Assembly (NCBI GenBank): GCA_963700925.1
Contig: OY969553.1
Coordinates: forward strand, 1,550,001 to 1,614,000
Length of the DNA: 64,000 nucleotides
Source of the DNA: CAWJMD01 sp963700925
GTDB lineage: Bacteria > Actinomycetota > Actinomycetes > Actinomycetales > CAWJMD01
Reading direction: 5' to 3'
In this document: in pieces, positions 7,642 to 16,552 of the stretch
Layout: every line of letters begins with the position of its first letter
Position numbering within the stretch: position 1 is the stretch's first letter
Program-made: the position numbers and the translations under genes
The notes under the pieces: generated by a model
Told to the model about the DNA's origin: nothing
Databases searched by the model: none
What the model saw: the letters and a program-made list of their open reading frames with translations, nothing else

Positions 7642-8724
7642 GTGTTCACCGAGCGTACGAGCGTGGGGCTCGACGTGCACGCACGATCCGTCGCGGCGGC
7701 GGCGATCGACGGCGTCACGGGAGAGCTGTTCCAAGCGAGATTGACCGCGTCCTACGACCAGGTCCAGGCCTGGGTCCGAACCCTGCCCGGGCCGGTGGCG
7801 GTGACCTATGAGGCCGGCCCGACCGGGTTCGGACTGTCGCGGGCGTTGACCGCCTCGGGGATCAGGTGCGTGGTCGCCGCGCCGTCGAAGTTGCAGCGCC
7901 CCGCCGGTGATCGGGTCAAGACCGACGCCAAGGACGCGGTCCATCTGGCCCGGCTGCTGCGGCTGGACGAGGTGACGGCGGTGGCGGTGCCGAGCGTGGA
8001 CCAGGAAGCTGCTCGTGACCTGGTCCGCGCGCGCGAGGACTGCCGCGGTGACTTGATGCGGGCCCGGCACCGGCTCTCCAAGCTGCTGCTTCGGCAGGGC
8101 ATCGTCTACTGCGGTGGTCAGGCCTGGACTCGTGACCACGACAGCTGGTTGCGCCGGCAGCGGTTCGACTCGCCCGCGACGCAGACGACGTTCGAGTCCG
8201 ACTACGAGGCTGTCCTGATGGTGAAGGCGCGCCGGGACCGCCTCGACGCGGCGATCACCACGATGGCGGCCGAGTCCGAGTTCAGCCCGGTGCTGCATCG
8301 GCTCGGGTGCCTGCGCGGGGTGGGCACCTTGACCGGGTTCGCCCTGGCGGTCGAGATCGGCGACTGGGACCGGTTCACCGGCAACACCATCGGCTCGTTC
8401 GTCGGGCTCGTCCCGTCCGAGCACTCCTCGGGCGCCTCGCGCTCACAGGGATCGATCACCAAGACCGGCAACACCCACGTGCGTCGGCTCCTGGTCGAGG
8501 CCGCCTGGCACCACCGTGCTCGCTACGTCGCCGGCAAGACCATGCTGGACCGATGGGAGCTGGCTGACCCAGCGGCCCGTGCCCGCGGCGATGCCGGCAA
8601 CCGGCGGCTGCACGCCCGCTGGGTCAGGTTCATCGACCGCCGCAAAAGGCCCGTGATCGCCAACGTCGCCGTCGCCCGCGAGCTGGCCGGCTGGTGCTGG
8701 TCCCTGGCGGTCCTGCAGGAGTAG
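7642..8724 (+). CDS. IS110-family transposase (first copy)
   Basis: A 360-residue transposase. The RuvC-like DEDD domain is complete: Asp11 in GLDVHAR, Glu57 in VTYEAGPTG, Asp95 and Asp98 in KTDAKDA. The C-terminal Tnp20 domain has RLGCLRGVGTLTGFALAVEIGDWDRF, SFVGLVPSEHSSG with the candidate catalytic serine, and ITKTGNTHVRRLLVEAAW. The GTG start has GGGAGG seven bases upstream. All key residues are present, so it may be active. It shares only the family pattern with the second copy. Confidence 0.93.
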   Translation: MFTERTSVGLDVHARSVAAAAIDGVTGELFQARLTASYDQVQAWVRTLPGPVAVTYEAGPTGFGLSRALTASGIRCVVAAPSKLQRPAGDRVKTDAKDAVHLARLLRLDEVTAVAVPSVDQEAARDLVRAREDCRGDLMRARHRLSKLLLRQGIVYCGGQAWTRDHDSWLRRQRFDSPATQTTFESDYEAVLMVKARRDRLDAAITTMAAESEFSPVLHRLGCLRGVGTLTGFALAVEIGDWDRFTGNTIGSFVGLVPSEHSSGASRSQGSITKTGNTHVRRLLVEAAWHHRARYVAGKTMLDRWELADPAARARGDAGNRRLHARWVRFIDRRKRPVIANVAVARELAGWCWSLAVLQE

Positions 8725-9078
8725 CACCACCCCGAGCCGGCTTCGTCGACCACGCCGAGGGGCAGCAGCGCGTGGAGCGACCCGCGATTCGGCTATGAGC
8801 AGCCAATGCCACTGCGGCGCAAGCGACGCTCGACTCTAATGGGGGCGCATCGGCTGGCTCGTGGGCCAGGATCGGTGTCCGAGCCGCCGATGAGTGAGCA
8901 CTGCTTGGCTCAGGCCATGACAGGTCTACGTCTAGATCGTGCCCTCGTCGGTCGGTGAGGAGGTCGTGATGGCTGGTGGGATGTCGTGCCGCGGTTTGGG
9001 GCGAGCACTGATCCATTAGGTCGCTGGCGAGCTCCTCCGGGCTCGAGGATGTCGGACTCGATGCAGGAGGTGGTGCGG
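8725..9078. other. non-coding junction between the two IS110 genes
   Basis: About 350 bases without a credible gene. It must contain the right end of the first element and the left end (and possible bridge RNA) of the second. Inverted segments such as GGCTCG...CGAGCC near 8860-8890 and GAGCTC...GGGCTCGAGG near 9028-9048 suggest structured RNA. I could not identify a clear junction core. Confidence 0.5.
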
Positions 9079-10323
9079 ATGTTGTTCCTCGGGGATGACT
9101 GGGCCGAGGCTCACCATGACGTGGAGATCGTCGACGCTGAGGGTCGGTTGCTGGCCAGGCGGCGTCTGCCCGAGGGCGTGGAGGGTCTGAGCCGGTTGCA
9201 CGCGATGGTGGCCGATCACCTCGGCGATGACCACGCCGATGCTGATCCCGCGCGGGTGTTGGTGGGGATCGAGACCGACCGCGGCCCGTGGGTGCAGGCA
9301 CTGGTCGCGGCCGGTTACACCGTCTACGCGGTGAACCCGTTGCAGGTGGCCCGCTACCGCGAACGCCACGCCGTCTCGGGGGCGAAGTCCGACCCTGGTG
9401 ACGCCCACGTTCTGGCCGAGCTGGTCCGGCTGGATCGGGCCCACCACCGCCCGATCGCGGGAGACTCGGCGGTGGCCGAGCACGTCAAGGTCCTGGCCCG
9501 CACCCATCAAGGGCTGGTCTGGTCAAGGCAGCGGCAGACCAACACGCTGCGCTCGATGCTGCGGGAGTTCTACCCGGCCGCGCTGGCCGCGTTCGGGGAA
9601 GACCTGGCCGGCCGGGACGCCCTGGCGGTGCTGACGATCGCGCCCTCACCCGAGCAGGGACGGGCGCTGTCACACAGCCGGATCGCCGCGGCGTTGCGTC
9701 GGGCCGGGCGCCAGCGCAACCTCGAGGTCACGGCCGTGCGGATCCAGGCCGCGCTGCGCTCACCGCAGTTGGCCGCCCACCCCGGCGTGGTGGCCGCCTA
9801 CACCGCCAGCGCCAGGGCCCTGGTCGCGGTGATCGCCGAGCTCGCCACCCAGGTCGAGACCCTGCGGGGCGAGGTGGAAGCGGGTTTTGGCCGGCACCCG
9901 GACGCTGAGATCTACCTGAGCCAGCCCGGGCTCGGGACGGTCCTCGGGGCCCGGGTGCTGGCCGAGTTCGGAGACGACCCGCACCGCTACGCCGACGCCA
10001 AGGCGCGTAAGAACTACTCCGGCATGTCGCCGATCACCAAGGCGTCGGGCACCAAACGCGTTGTCCTGGCGCGGTACGCGCGGAACCGGAGACTGGCCGA
10101 CGCCCTCTACCAACAGGCGTTCGCCGCGCTCACCTGCTCGCCCGGCGCCCGCAACTACTACGACCGACACCGTGCCCGCGGCGCTACCCACCACCAAGCC
10201 CTCCGCGCCCTGGCGAACCGCCTCGTCGGCATCCTGCACGGCTGCCTACGACACCACGACACCTACGACGAGCACACCGCCTGGCCAACCCCAACCGCCG
10301 AAACCAGCACCGCCGCTGCTTGA
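9079..10323 (+). CDS. IS110-family transposase (second copy)
   Basis: A 414-residue transposase distinct from its neighbour. The DEDD residues sit in LFLGDDWAEAHHDVEI, VGIETDRGPW and GAKSDPGDAHVLAELVR. The C-terminal domain has YLSQPGLGTVLGARVLAEFGDD, YSGMSPITKASGTKR and ARNRRLADALYQQAF. The ATG at 9079 is preceded by AGGAGGT at eight bases; earlier in-frame starts lack such a site. The protein ends in a Pro/Thr-rich tail. It is apparently intact. Confidence 0.93.
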   Translation: MLFLGDDWAEAHHDVEIVDAEGRLLARRRLPEGVEGLSRLHAMVADHLGDDHADADPARVLVGIETDRGPWVQALVAAGYTVYAVNPLQVARYRERHAVSGAKSDPGDAHVLAELVRLDRAHHRPIAGDSAVAEHVKVLARTHQGLVWSRQRQTNTLRSMLREFYPAALAAFGEDLAGRDALAVLTIAPSPEQGRALSHSRIAAALRRAGRQRNLEVTAVRIQAALRSPQLAAHPGVVAAYTASARALVAVIAELATQVETLRGEVEAGFGRHPDAEIYLSQPGLGTVLGARVLAEFGDDPHRYADAKARKNYSGMSPITKASGTKRVVLARYARNRRLADALYQQAFAALTCSPGARNYYDRHRARGATHHQALRALANRLVGILHGCLRHHDTYDEHTAWPTPTAETSTAAA

Positions 10324-10466
10324 CACCTTGCGACCGTGGGATGTCTAGACACGCGGACCCGCTCCTGCCGAACAGCACCGTCCTGCGGTACCCAACCCGC
10401 GAATATCAGTCTGACCGCGCGTCGCCAACGACACGCTCACCCCAGACGCCAGGCCGACGAAGCCAC

Positions 10467-10502
10467 GAGGCGCCCGCCCCGAGCAATCGGGACGGGCGCC
10501 TC
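10467..10502 (-). terminator. strong intrinsic hairpin terminator
   Basis: A 15-bp stem with one mismatch, GAGGCGCCCGCCCCG against CGGGACGGGCGCCTC, closes a 6-base AGCAAT loop. It lies 31 bases beyond the stop of the leftward membrane-protein gene. It may originally have served both convergent genes before the IS elements separated them. Confidence 0.75.
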
Positions 10503-10533
10503 ACCCTGCCACTTGACAGGCGGTCACTCCATA

Positions 10534-11259
10534 TCAGCCGATCACCCGCGCCAGCAGGTAGGCCACGGCGCCCGCCGAGCAGACTCCGGCGGCACCGATC
10601 GCCACCCCGGCCTGGCGCGAGGTGGCCGACGGCAAGGCACTGAACAGAGCGTCGTAGCTCTTCATCACGCCGGCGACCACCACCCCCGTCACGGCGGCGG
10701 GGACGGTGGTGATCCCGGTGACAAAGAAGGCAGTTCCTACCGCACCGGCAGCGCCGGCAGCGAGCGTCACCGCGACGCTGACCTCCAGGCGCAAGGGCAG
10801 CGCCAGCGCGAGCGCTACAGCGATCACCGCGGCTGCCGCCGTGAGCACGAGCTCCGGGGCGCGTTGCCCGGCAGCGACCCAGCCGGCGACGAGCTCGACC
10901 ACGACGACCCCGGACACGACGCCGGTCACCGACTCGACCAGCCGCGGACGCATGTCGCGGCGCAGCAGCTGGTGCGCGAACGTCGCGACGATCGACAGCG
11001 CCATGCCCGCCGCCAGCCAGCTCAGCCCACGGCTCCCCGGGTTCAGCGCCACCAGCAGCACCGCGCCGGAACCGCAGAGCGAGAGGACGGTCGTGCTCCC
11101 GCGTTGCGTGGGCAGTCCGAGCAGGGTCGGCCACCCGGCGGCGAGCGCCACGACGGCGACGAGTAGCGACGCCGCGAGCAGGAACGGGCCCGCGATAGCC
11201 CCCACCACCAGCAGGGCGGCGAGCACCACCGCCGCGGCTGACGGCACGATCCTGGTCAC
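10534..11259 (-). CDS. multi-pass membrane protein, unknown function
   Basis: A 241-residue protein that is almost wholly hydrophobic, with seven or so predicted membrane helices rich in Ala, Val and Leu (for example AAAVVLAALLVVGAIAGPFLL and AAVTGVVVAGVMKSYDALFSAL). No catalytic motif is visible. The GTG start has AGGA about ten bases upstream. It is divergent from glnR, 81 bases away. I do not recognise a named family. Confidence 0.6.
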   Translation of the reverse strand: MTRIVPSAAAVVLAALLVVGAIAGPFLLAASLLVAVVALAAGWPTLLGLPTQRGSTTVLSLCGSGAVLLVALNPGSRGLSWLAAGMALSIVATFAHQLLRRDMRPRLVESVTGVVSGVVVVELVAGWVAAGQRAPELVLTAAAAVIAVALALALPLRLEVSVAVTLAAGAAGAVGTAFFVTGITTVPAAVTGVVVAGVMKSYDALFSALPSATSRQAGVAIGAAGVCSAGAVAYLLARVIG

Positions 11260-11340
11260 GTCCGCATCCTGGCAGACAGTCGGTCGACCGACTCCGTTCA
11301 CCTATCCTGGTCACCTGACCACAGGCTGCGGGAGGTGAGG

Positions 11341-12063
11341 ATGGCTCAGCTGCTGCTCCTGACCAACGCCCTGTCGCCGTCGAGCGAGGTGCTCCCCGCT
11401 CTCGGCCTGCTGACCCACCACGTGCGCGTGCTGCCCGCGGAGCCTGCCGCCCTCGTCGACGCCCCCGTGGCGGACGCCGTGCTGGTCGACGGGCGCCGGG
11501 AGCTGGCCGCGGCCCGCTCGCTGTGCCGGCTGATGCGCACCACCGGACTGTCCTCCCCGCTCCTGCTGGTGCTGACCGAGGGAGGCCTCGCGGCGGTGGC
11601 CGCCGACTGGGGCATCGACGACGTGCTGGTCGACACCGCCGGGCCCGCGGAGGTCGAGGCCCGCCTGCGCCTGGCCGCGGGCCGCGCCCGGCTGGACGCG
11701 GAAGGCAGCAACGAGCCCGACGAGATCCGCGCCGGCGACGTGGTGATCGACGAGGTCACGTACTCGGCCAAGGTGCGGGGACGCTCACTCGACCTGACCT
11801 ACAAGGAGTTCGAGCTCCTGAAGTACCTCGCGCAGCACCCCGGCCGGGTCTTCAGCCGGGCCCAGCTCCTGCAGGAGGTCTGGGGCTACGACTACTTCGG
11901 CGGTACCCGGACGGTCGACGTCCACGTGCGACGGCTCCGCGCCAAGCTCGGCGTCGAGCACGAGCAGCTGATCGGCACGGTGCGCAACGTCGGATACCGG
12001 TTCGTGCCGCCGGCGACCACCCGCGAGCGCCAGCGCGAGAGCGAGCCCTCACCCGCCGGCTAG
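11341..12063 (+). CDS. glnR: GlnR-type OmpR/PhoB-family transcription factor
   Basis: A 240-residue regulator with an atypical N-terminal receiver (LLLLTNALSPSSEVLPALGLL, no normal phosphorylation pocket) and a C-terminal winged helix (LDLTYKEFELLKYLAQHPGRVFSRAQLLQEVWGYDYFGGTRTVDVHVRRLRAKLG). The close resemblance to mycobacterial GlnR (Rv0818), and the mshD gene next to it as in Mycobacterium, support orthology. GlnR is the global nitrogen regulator of actinobacteria. The ATG has GGGAGGTGAGG directly upstream. Confidence 0.85.
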   Translation: MAQLLLLTNALSPSSEVLPALGLLTHHVRVLPAEPAALVDAPVADAVLVDGRRELAAARSLCRLMRTTGLSSPLLLVLTEGGLAAVAADWGIDDVLVDTAGPAEVEARLRLAAGRARLDAEGSNEPDEIRAGDVVIDEVTYSAKVRGRSLDLTYKEFELLKYLAQHPGRVFSRAQLLQEVWGYDYFGGTRTVDVHVRRLRAKLGVEHEQLIGTVRNVGYRFVPPATTRERQRESEPSPAG

Positions 12064-12087
12064 GCCCGACTGCGTCACAATCGGCGG

Positions 12088-13053
12088 ATGAGCCCACCTG
12101 AGAAGTGGCGGCGCCTGTCGTCGGCAGGCCTGGCCAAGGTGCCCGAGCTGCTCGACGCGGCCGAGCAGGCCGACGGCGTGCGGCCCGTCTCCGAGCAGGC
12201 AGAGCTCGTGCTGCGCCACCCGCGCGACTCGGTGGTGCACATCGGGGTCATCGGCAAGGACGCGAAGCTGCTCGGATACGCCCAGGTGGACACCTCCGTG
12301 CTGCCCGCGACCGTCGAGGGCGCCGTCCACCCGGCCCATCGACGGGCCGGCATCGGCGCCCTGCTGCGCGATGGGGTGAAGATCACTGCCGGACGGGGCG
12401 GTTCGCTGGTCTGGGCGCACGGCGGGCACCCGGGCGCCCGAGCGCTGGCGGCGTCCAGCGGCGCCGAACGGGTCCGTGAGCTGCTGCAGATGCGACGGCT
12501 GCTGTCGGGTCCCGGCGCGCCCGAGCTGCCACCCGTCGACCTGCCCGCGGGGCTTCGACTTCGCGCCTTCGTGCCAGGTCAGGACGAGCAGGCCTTCCTC
12601 GCGGTGAACGCGGTCGCGTTCCGCAAGCACCCCGAGCAGGGAGCGTGGCGCTGGGCAGACCTCAAGGCGCGGATGGGCGAAAGCTGGTTCGACCCGGCAG
12701 GTTTCCTGCTCGTGGAGGACGAGGCCACCGGTGAGCTCCTCGGCTTCCACTGGACCAAGGTGCATGCCGCCGCGCCCGGCCGCCTGGCCGAGGGCGAGGT
12801 GTACGTGGTCGGTGTGCACCCCGGCGCGCAGGGCCGCGGGGTCGGAGGTGCCGCCACCCGCGCGGGCCTGCACCACCTGGCCACCGTCCGCGACGACAAG
12901 GACAAACCCCTTGGCGAGGTGCTCCTCTACGTGGAGGCCAGCAACGAGACCGCCCTGAAGGTGTACCGCGGGCTCGGCTTCGAGGTGGCGGGCGTCGACG
13001 AGCAGTACGCCCTAGGGCCTCCGGAGACCACTGCTGCCATAGTGAAGGCATGA
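12088..13053 (+). CDS. mshD: mycothiol synthase
   Basis: Acetylates Cys-GlcN-Ins with acetyl-CoA in the last step of mycothiol synthesis. The 321-residue protein has two GNAT domains: the first around EGAVHPAHRRAGIGALLRDG, the second with VYVVGVHPGAQGRGVGGAATRAGLHHLA (CoA loop) and VEASNETALKVYRGLGFEV. Length and double-GNAT build match MshD. It follows glnR by 24 bases and its stop overlaps the ppk start (ATGA). The presence of mycothiol also bears on arsenate reduction further along the window. Confidence 0.92.
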   Translation: MSPPEKWRRLSSAGLAKVPELLDAAEQADGVRPVSEQAELVLRHPRDSVVHIGVIGKDAKLLGYAQVDTSVLPATVEGAVHPAHRRAGIGALLRDGVKITAGRGGSLVWAHGGHPGARALAASSGAERVRELLQMRRLLSGPGAPELPPVDLPAGLRLRAFVPGQDEQAFLAVNAVAFRKHPEQGAWRWADLKARMGESWFDPAGFLLVEDEATGELLGFHWTKVHAAAPGRLAEGEVYVVGVHPGAQGRGVGGAATRAGLHHLATVRDDKDKPLGEVLLYVEASNETALKVYRGLGFEVAGVDEQYALGPPETTAAIVKA

Positions 13054-15251
13054 CGATCCCGGCGTCCGAGGGACAAGCCCCCACCGCCGAGTGGCCCACG
13101 ACGCCCGATGACCCGGCAGCACTCGCCGACCTGCCGGACGACCGGTTCCTCGACCGCGAGCTGAGCTGGCTCGCCTTCAACGAACGGGTGCTCGAGCTTG
13201 CCGAGGACGAGTCGCTGCCGCTCCTCGAGCGCGTGCGCTACCTGGCCATCTTCGCCAGCAATCTCGACGAGTTCTTCATGGTCAGGGTCGCCGGCCTCCA
13301 GCGTCGCATCGCGACCGGTCTTGCGGTGACGGCGGCGTCGGGACTCGAGCCGCGCGAGGTGCTCGATGCCATCGCGGTACGGGCGCACGACCTGATGACC
13401 CGGCACGCGGCGGTTTTCGCGTCCCACGTGCGACCGGAGCTGGCCGACCACGGCATCGCCCTGGTCGGCTGGGATGCGCTGTCGCCCGCCGAGTGCGAGC
13501 GCCTCGGGCGTCTGTTCACCGAACGGGTCTTCCCCGTGCTGACGCCGCTCGCAGTCGACCCCGCGCACCCATTCCCCTACATCTCCGGGCTGTCGCTGAA
13601 CCTCGCCGTCGTGGTGCGCAACCCCTCGACCGAGACGGAGCACTTCGCCCGCGTCAAGGTCCCGCCGCTGCTGCCGCGGTTCGTCGAGATCGACGAGGAC
13701 ACAGGCGATCCCGCGGCTCTCGCGGCAGGTACGCACGGTCAGCGACGTTCGCGGTTCATCGGGCTCGAGGACCTGATCGCCGTCCATCTCGACCAGCTCT
13801 TCCCTGGCATGGAAGTGAGCGAGCACCACACCTTCCGGGTGACGCGCAACGAGGACTTCGAGGTCGAGGAGGACGACGCCGAGAACCTGCTGCAGGCCCT
13901 CGAGAAGGAGCTGCTGCGCAGGCGCTTCGGCCCACCCGTCCGGCTCGAGCTGGCCGAGGACTGCGACCGGCACGTGCGCGACCTGCTGATGCGCGAGCTC
14001 GGCATCACCGAGGGGCAGGTGTACACGCTGCCCAAGCCGCTGGACCTCCGCGGCCTGAACGCGGTGGCCGACGTCGACCGCCACGACCTGCACTACCCCA
14101 AGTTCGTACCCCGCACGCACCGCCACCTGACCGAAGGACGGGAGACCGCCAAGCCCAGCGACGTCTTCGGCGCGATCAACCGCGGCGACATCCTGCTGCA
14201 CCACCCCTATGACTCCTTCTCCACGTCGGTGCAGGCGTTCGTGGAGCAGGCGGCGGTCGACCCGCGCGTGCTGGCCATCAAGCAGACGCTGTACCGCACG
14301 AGCGGCGACTCCCCGATCGTCGACGCGCTGATCGACGCCGCCGAGGCGGGCAAGCAGGTGCTGGCGCTGGTCGAGATCAAGGCCCGCTTCGACGAGCAGG
14401 CCAACATCACGTGGGCACGCAAGCTCGAGCAGGCCGGGGTGCACGTCGTCTACGGCATCGTCGGCCTGAAGACCCACGCGAAGCTGTGCCTGGTGGTCCG
14501 GCAGGAGTCCGACGGCATCCGCCGCTACTGCCACGTGGGCACCGGCAACTACAACCCCAAGACGGCACGGCACTACGAGGACGTGGGGCTGCTCACGGCA
14601 GACGCCGACATGGGCGACGACCTCTCCAGGTTGTTCAACCAGCTGAGCGGGTACGCCCCGAAGACGTCCTTCAAGCGCCTTCTCGTGGCTCCGCGGTCGC
14701 TACGCACCGGGCTGGTGGACCGGATCGAGCAGGAGATCGAGCACCACCGCGCCGGCCGTCCGTCCGCAGTCAGGATCAAGGTCAACTCGATCGTGGACGA
14801 GGCGGTGATCGACGCGCTTTATCGCGCGTCGACGGCCGGCGTCGCCGTCGACCTCGTGGTGCGAGGCATCTGCGCGCTGCGCCCCGGGGTGGCCGGGCTG
14901 AGCGAGAACATCCGGGTCCGCAGCATCCTGGGCCGCTTCCTCGAGCACTCCCGCCTCTTCGCGTTCGCCGGCGGCGGCGAGCCCCTGATGTACATCGGCA
15001 GCGCCGACATGATGCACCGCAACCTCGATCGGCGGGTCGAGACGTTGACGCAGCTGACCGACCCGAGTCAGATCCACCAGCTCGACGAGCTGCTCACCCT
15101 CTCGATGGACCCCGGCACGGCGAGCTGGCACCTCGGACCGGAAGGGCGCTGGACGCGTCACCACCTGGACGACGAGGGTGAGCCGTTGCTCGACCTGCAG
15201 GAGCACCTCATCACCCAGCGGGGGCGGCATCGGGGCTCCCAGCGGCGGTGA
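13050..15251 (+). CDS. ppk: polyphosphate kinase 1
   Basis: Makes inorganic polyphosphate reversibly from ATP. The 733-residue protein has the N domain (DRFLDRELSWLAFNERVLELA), the ASNLDEFFMVRVAGLQ helix, and two PLD-like catalytic domains with KQTLYRTSGDSPI, VEIKARFDEQANI and HVGTGNYNPKTARHYEDVGLLT, which holds the phosphorylated His. The C-terminal EHSRLFAFAGGGEPLMYIGSADMMHRNLDRRVE is also typical. It overlaps mshD and mutT1 by 4 bases each, forming one operon next to the pst genes. Confidence 0.95.
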   Translation: MTIPASEGQAPTAEWPTTPDDPAALADLPDDRFLDRELSWLAFNERVLELAEDESLPLLERVRYLAIFASNLDEFFMVRVAGLQRRIATGLAVTAASGLEPREVLDAIAVRAHDLMTRHAAVFASHVRPELADHGIALVGWDALSPAECERLGRLFTERVFPVLTPLAVDPAHPFPYISGLSLNLAVVVRNPSTETEHFARVKVPPLLPRFVEIDEDTGDPAALAAGTHGQRRSRFIGLEDLIAVHLDQLFPGMEVSEHHTFRVTRNEDFEVEEDDAENLLQALEKELLRRRFGPPVRLELAEDCDRHVRDLLMRELGITEGQVYTLPKPLDLRGLNAVADVDRHDLHYPKFVPRTHRHLTEGRETAKPSDVFGAINRGDILLHHPYDSFSTSVQAFVEQAAVDPRVLAIKQTLYRTSGDSPIVDALIDAAEAGKQVLALVEIKARFDEQANITWARKLEQAGVHVVYGIVGLKTHAKLCLVVRQESDGIRRYCHVGTGNYNPKTARHYEDVGLLTADADMGDDLSRLFNQLSGYAPKTSFKRLLVAPRSLRTGLVDRIEQEIEHHRAGRPSAVRIKVNSIVDEAVIDALYRASTAGVAVDLVVRGICALRPGVAGLSENIRVRSILGRFLEHSRLFAFAGGGEPLMYIGSADMMHRNLDRRVETLTQLTDPSQIHQLDELLTLSMDPGTASWHLGPEGRWTRHHLDDEGEPLLDLQEHLITQRGRHRGSQRR

Positions 15252-16318
15252 ACGAGCGCCCGGTCCCCACCCCGCCCCGCAGCGGCTCGGCAGTCGGCCG
15301 ACCTGTTGGAGCGGCGCCCGCCGGCGACCCGCTTGCCGAGACGAGCCATTCCGGGCCGGGCACCGCGCCGGGCACGGTGGCGCAGGCCGATCCTCGCGTC
15401 GTTCAGGCCGCCGGCGCAGTGGTCTGGCGGGTCCGCCGGGGCGAGCTGGAGGTGCTGCTCGTCCACCGTCCGCGGTACGGCGACTGGTCGTGGCCCAAGG
15501 GCAAGCGCGACCCCGGCGAGGGCCTGGTGACCGCAGCCGCGCGGGAGGTCGCCGAGGAGACCGGACTCCAGGTTCGTCTCGGCATCCCGCTGCCCACGGC
15601 GCGGTACCGCCTCAGCGACAGCATGAGCAAGACCGTGCACTACTGGGCCGCACGCGGGCCGGACGGTCCGCCGCCGGCGCCGCCCCGGCCGCACGAGGTC
15701 GACGTGACCGAGTGGGTCGACCTCGACGAGGCACGCGCCCGCCTGACCCGGCGTGGTGACCGCGCCCAGCTCACGGCGCTGAGTGCCGCGCACGACGCCG
15801 GGTCGCTCGACACGTTTCCGATGATCGTGCTCCGTCACAGCCACGCCAGGCCCAAGAGCGCGTGGGGACGGGAGAACGCCGAACGGCCCCTCGTCAATGC
15901 CGGTCTGGCACAAGCGATCCGGCTCGCCGAGCTGCTCCCGGCGTGGCAGCCCGACCGGGTGTTCAGCAGCCCCTGGAAGCGGTGCGTGCAGTCCGTCGAG
16001 CCGTTCCTGGCGCGGTCGTCGGCGAAGCTGCGGACGAAGAAGCAACTCACCGAGGACGGGCACCGACGCGATCCTCACGGCACCGCCCGACTCGTCTCCG
16101 ACCAGATCCGCAAGGAGCGCACCGTCGTGATCTGCACGCACCGTCCGGTGCTGGGCACGGTGCTGGGGGTGCTGGCCGGTGCCGCCGAGCCGGGCCGGTC
16201 GCGTGACCTGCCCCTGCGCGACCCGTTCCTGCGGCCCGGCGAGCTGCTCGTCGCGCACGTGTCGCGGCGTGGCCACCGGGTCGTCGCCATCGAGCGGCAC
16301 GACACGGCGCCGGTCTGA
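15248..16318 (+). CDS. mutT1: MutT1-type Nudix hydrolase fused to a histidine phosphatase
   Basis: A 356-residue two-domain protein. The N-terminal Nudix domain carries the full box G-x5-E-x7-REVAEETGL (GKRDPGEGLVTAAAREVAEETGL). The C-terminal half is a phosphoglycerate-mutase-like domain with IVLRHSHARPKSAWG and a later THRPV. The same fusion and the same position behind ppk occur in mycobacteria, where MutT1 removes 8-oxo-(d)GTP and diadenosine polyphosphates. A Pro/Ser-rich N-terminal stretch of about 50 residues precedes the Nudix domain. Confidence 0.9.
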   Translation: MNERPVPTPPRSGSAVGRPVGAAPAGDPLAETSHSGPGTAPGTVAQADPRVVQAAGAVVWRVRRGELEVLLVHRPRYGDWSWPKGKRDPGEGLVTAAAREVAEETGLQVRLGIPLPTARYRLSDSMSKTVHYWAARGPDGPPPAPPRPHEVDVTEWVDLDEARARLTRRGDRAQLTALSAAHDAGSLDTFPMIVLRHSHARPKSAWGRENAERPLVNAGLAQAIRLAELLPAWQPDRVFSSPWKRCVQSVEPFLARSSAKLRTKKQLTEDGHRRDPHGTARLVSDQIRKERTVVICTHRPVLGTVLGVLAGAAEPGRSRDLPLRDPFLRPGELLVAHVSRRGHRVVAIERHDTAPV

Positions 16319-16354
16319 GGCCTGTCTGAGGCCTGTCGGAGGCCTGTCTGTGGC
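16316..16354 (+). repeat. 3.5 tandem copies of an 11-bp unit
   Basis: TGAGGCCTGTC is repeated at 16316 and 16327, then as GGAGGCCTGTC at 16338, then a partial TGTGGCC. The first copy includes the mutT1 stop codon. The unit length allows in-frame variation of the protein end by slippage, or the array may simply be an intergenic minisatellite. Confidence 0.8.
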
Positions 16355-16436
16355 CGGGCTGAATCCGAGCGAGTGTGCCTGGCCACTGGCGCGCCGTCCG
16401 ATAAGTCCCGGTGGGGACCACCAACGGTCGACCGCC

Positions 16437-16458
16437 GTTCACCTGCGGTTCACCCGCG
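16437..16458 (+). promoter_or_regulatory. PHO box (PhoP site) upstream of pstS
   Basis: Two adjacent 11-base direct repeat units, GTTCACCTGCG and GTTCACCCGCG, fit the actinobacterial PhoP consensus G(T/G)TCAYYYR(G/C)G. They lie 95 bases before the pstS start in the 234-base gap after mutT1, the expected place for activation under phosphate limitation. Confidence 0.8.
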
Positions 16459-16552
16459 CCGGACGGTCACGTCACCTACCGTCCTTAGCGTCGCTCACGT
16501 CCGGATCTACGAGGGCCCCAACGAGGCGGGCCCCCATCGAGAGGTTGGCAAC

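Larger units (their letters stand above)
7539..10466. mobile_element. tandem pair of IS110-family insertion sequences
   Basis: This block holds two complete but dissimilar IS110-type transposase genes in the same orientation and nothing else coding. IS110 elements usually lack terminal inverted repeats and target duplications, so exact ends cannot be fixed by eye. The outer limits given are the inverted-repeat arm on the left and the terminator hairpin on the right, and are approximate. One element may have inserted next to or inside the end of the other. Confidence 0.65.
7525..10533. repeat. 14-bp inverted repeat enclosing the IS110 region
   Basis: TATGGAGTGACCGC at 7525-7538 is repeated exactly inverted at 10520-10533. 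The left arm begins 4 bases after the DsrE stop. The right arm touches the stop of the convergent membrane-protein gene. The two arms look like the halves of an intergenic hairpin between convergent genes, now separated by 2,981 bases of inserted DNA. They are not adjacent to recognised IS termini. Confidence 0.65.

Noticed and set aside
7177..8424. 415-codon leftward frame opposite DsrE and the first IS110 gene
   Set aside because: Spans two unrelated real genes on the other strand; no motifs.
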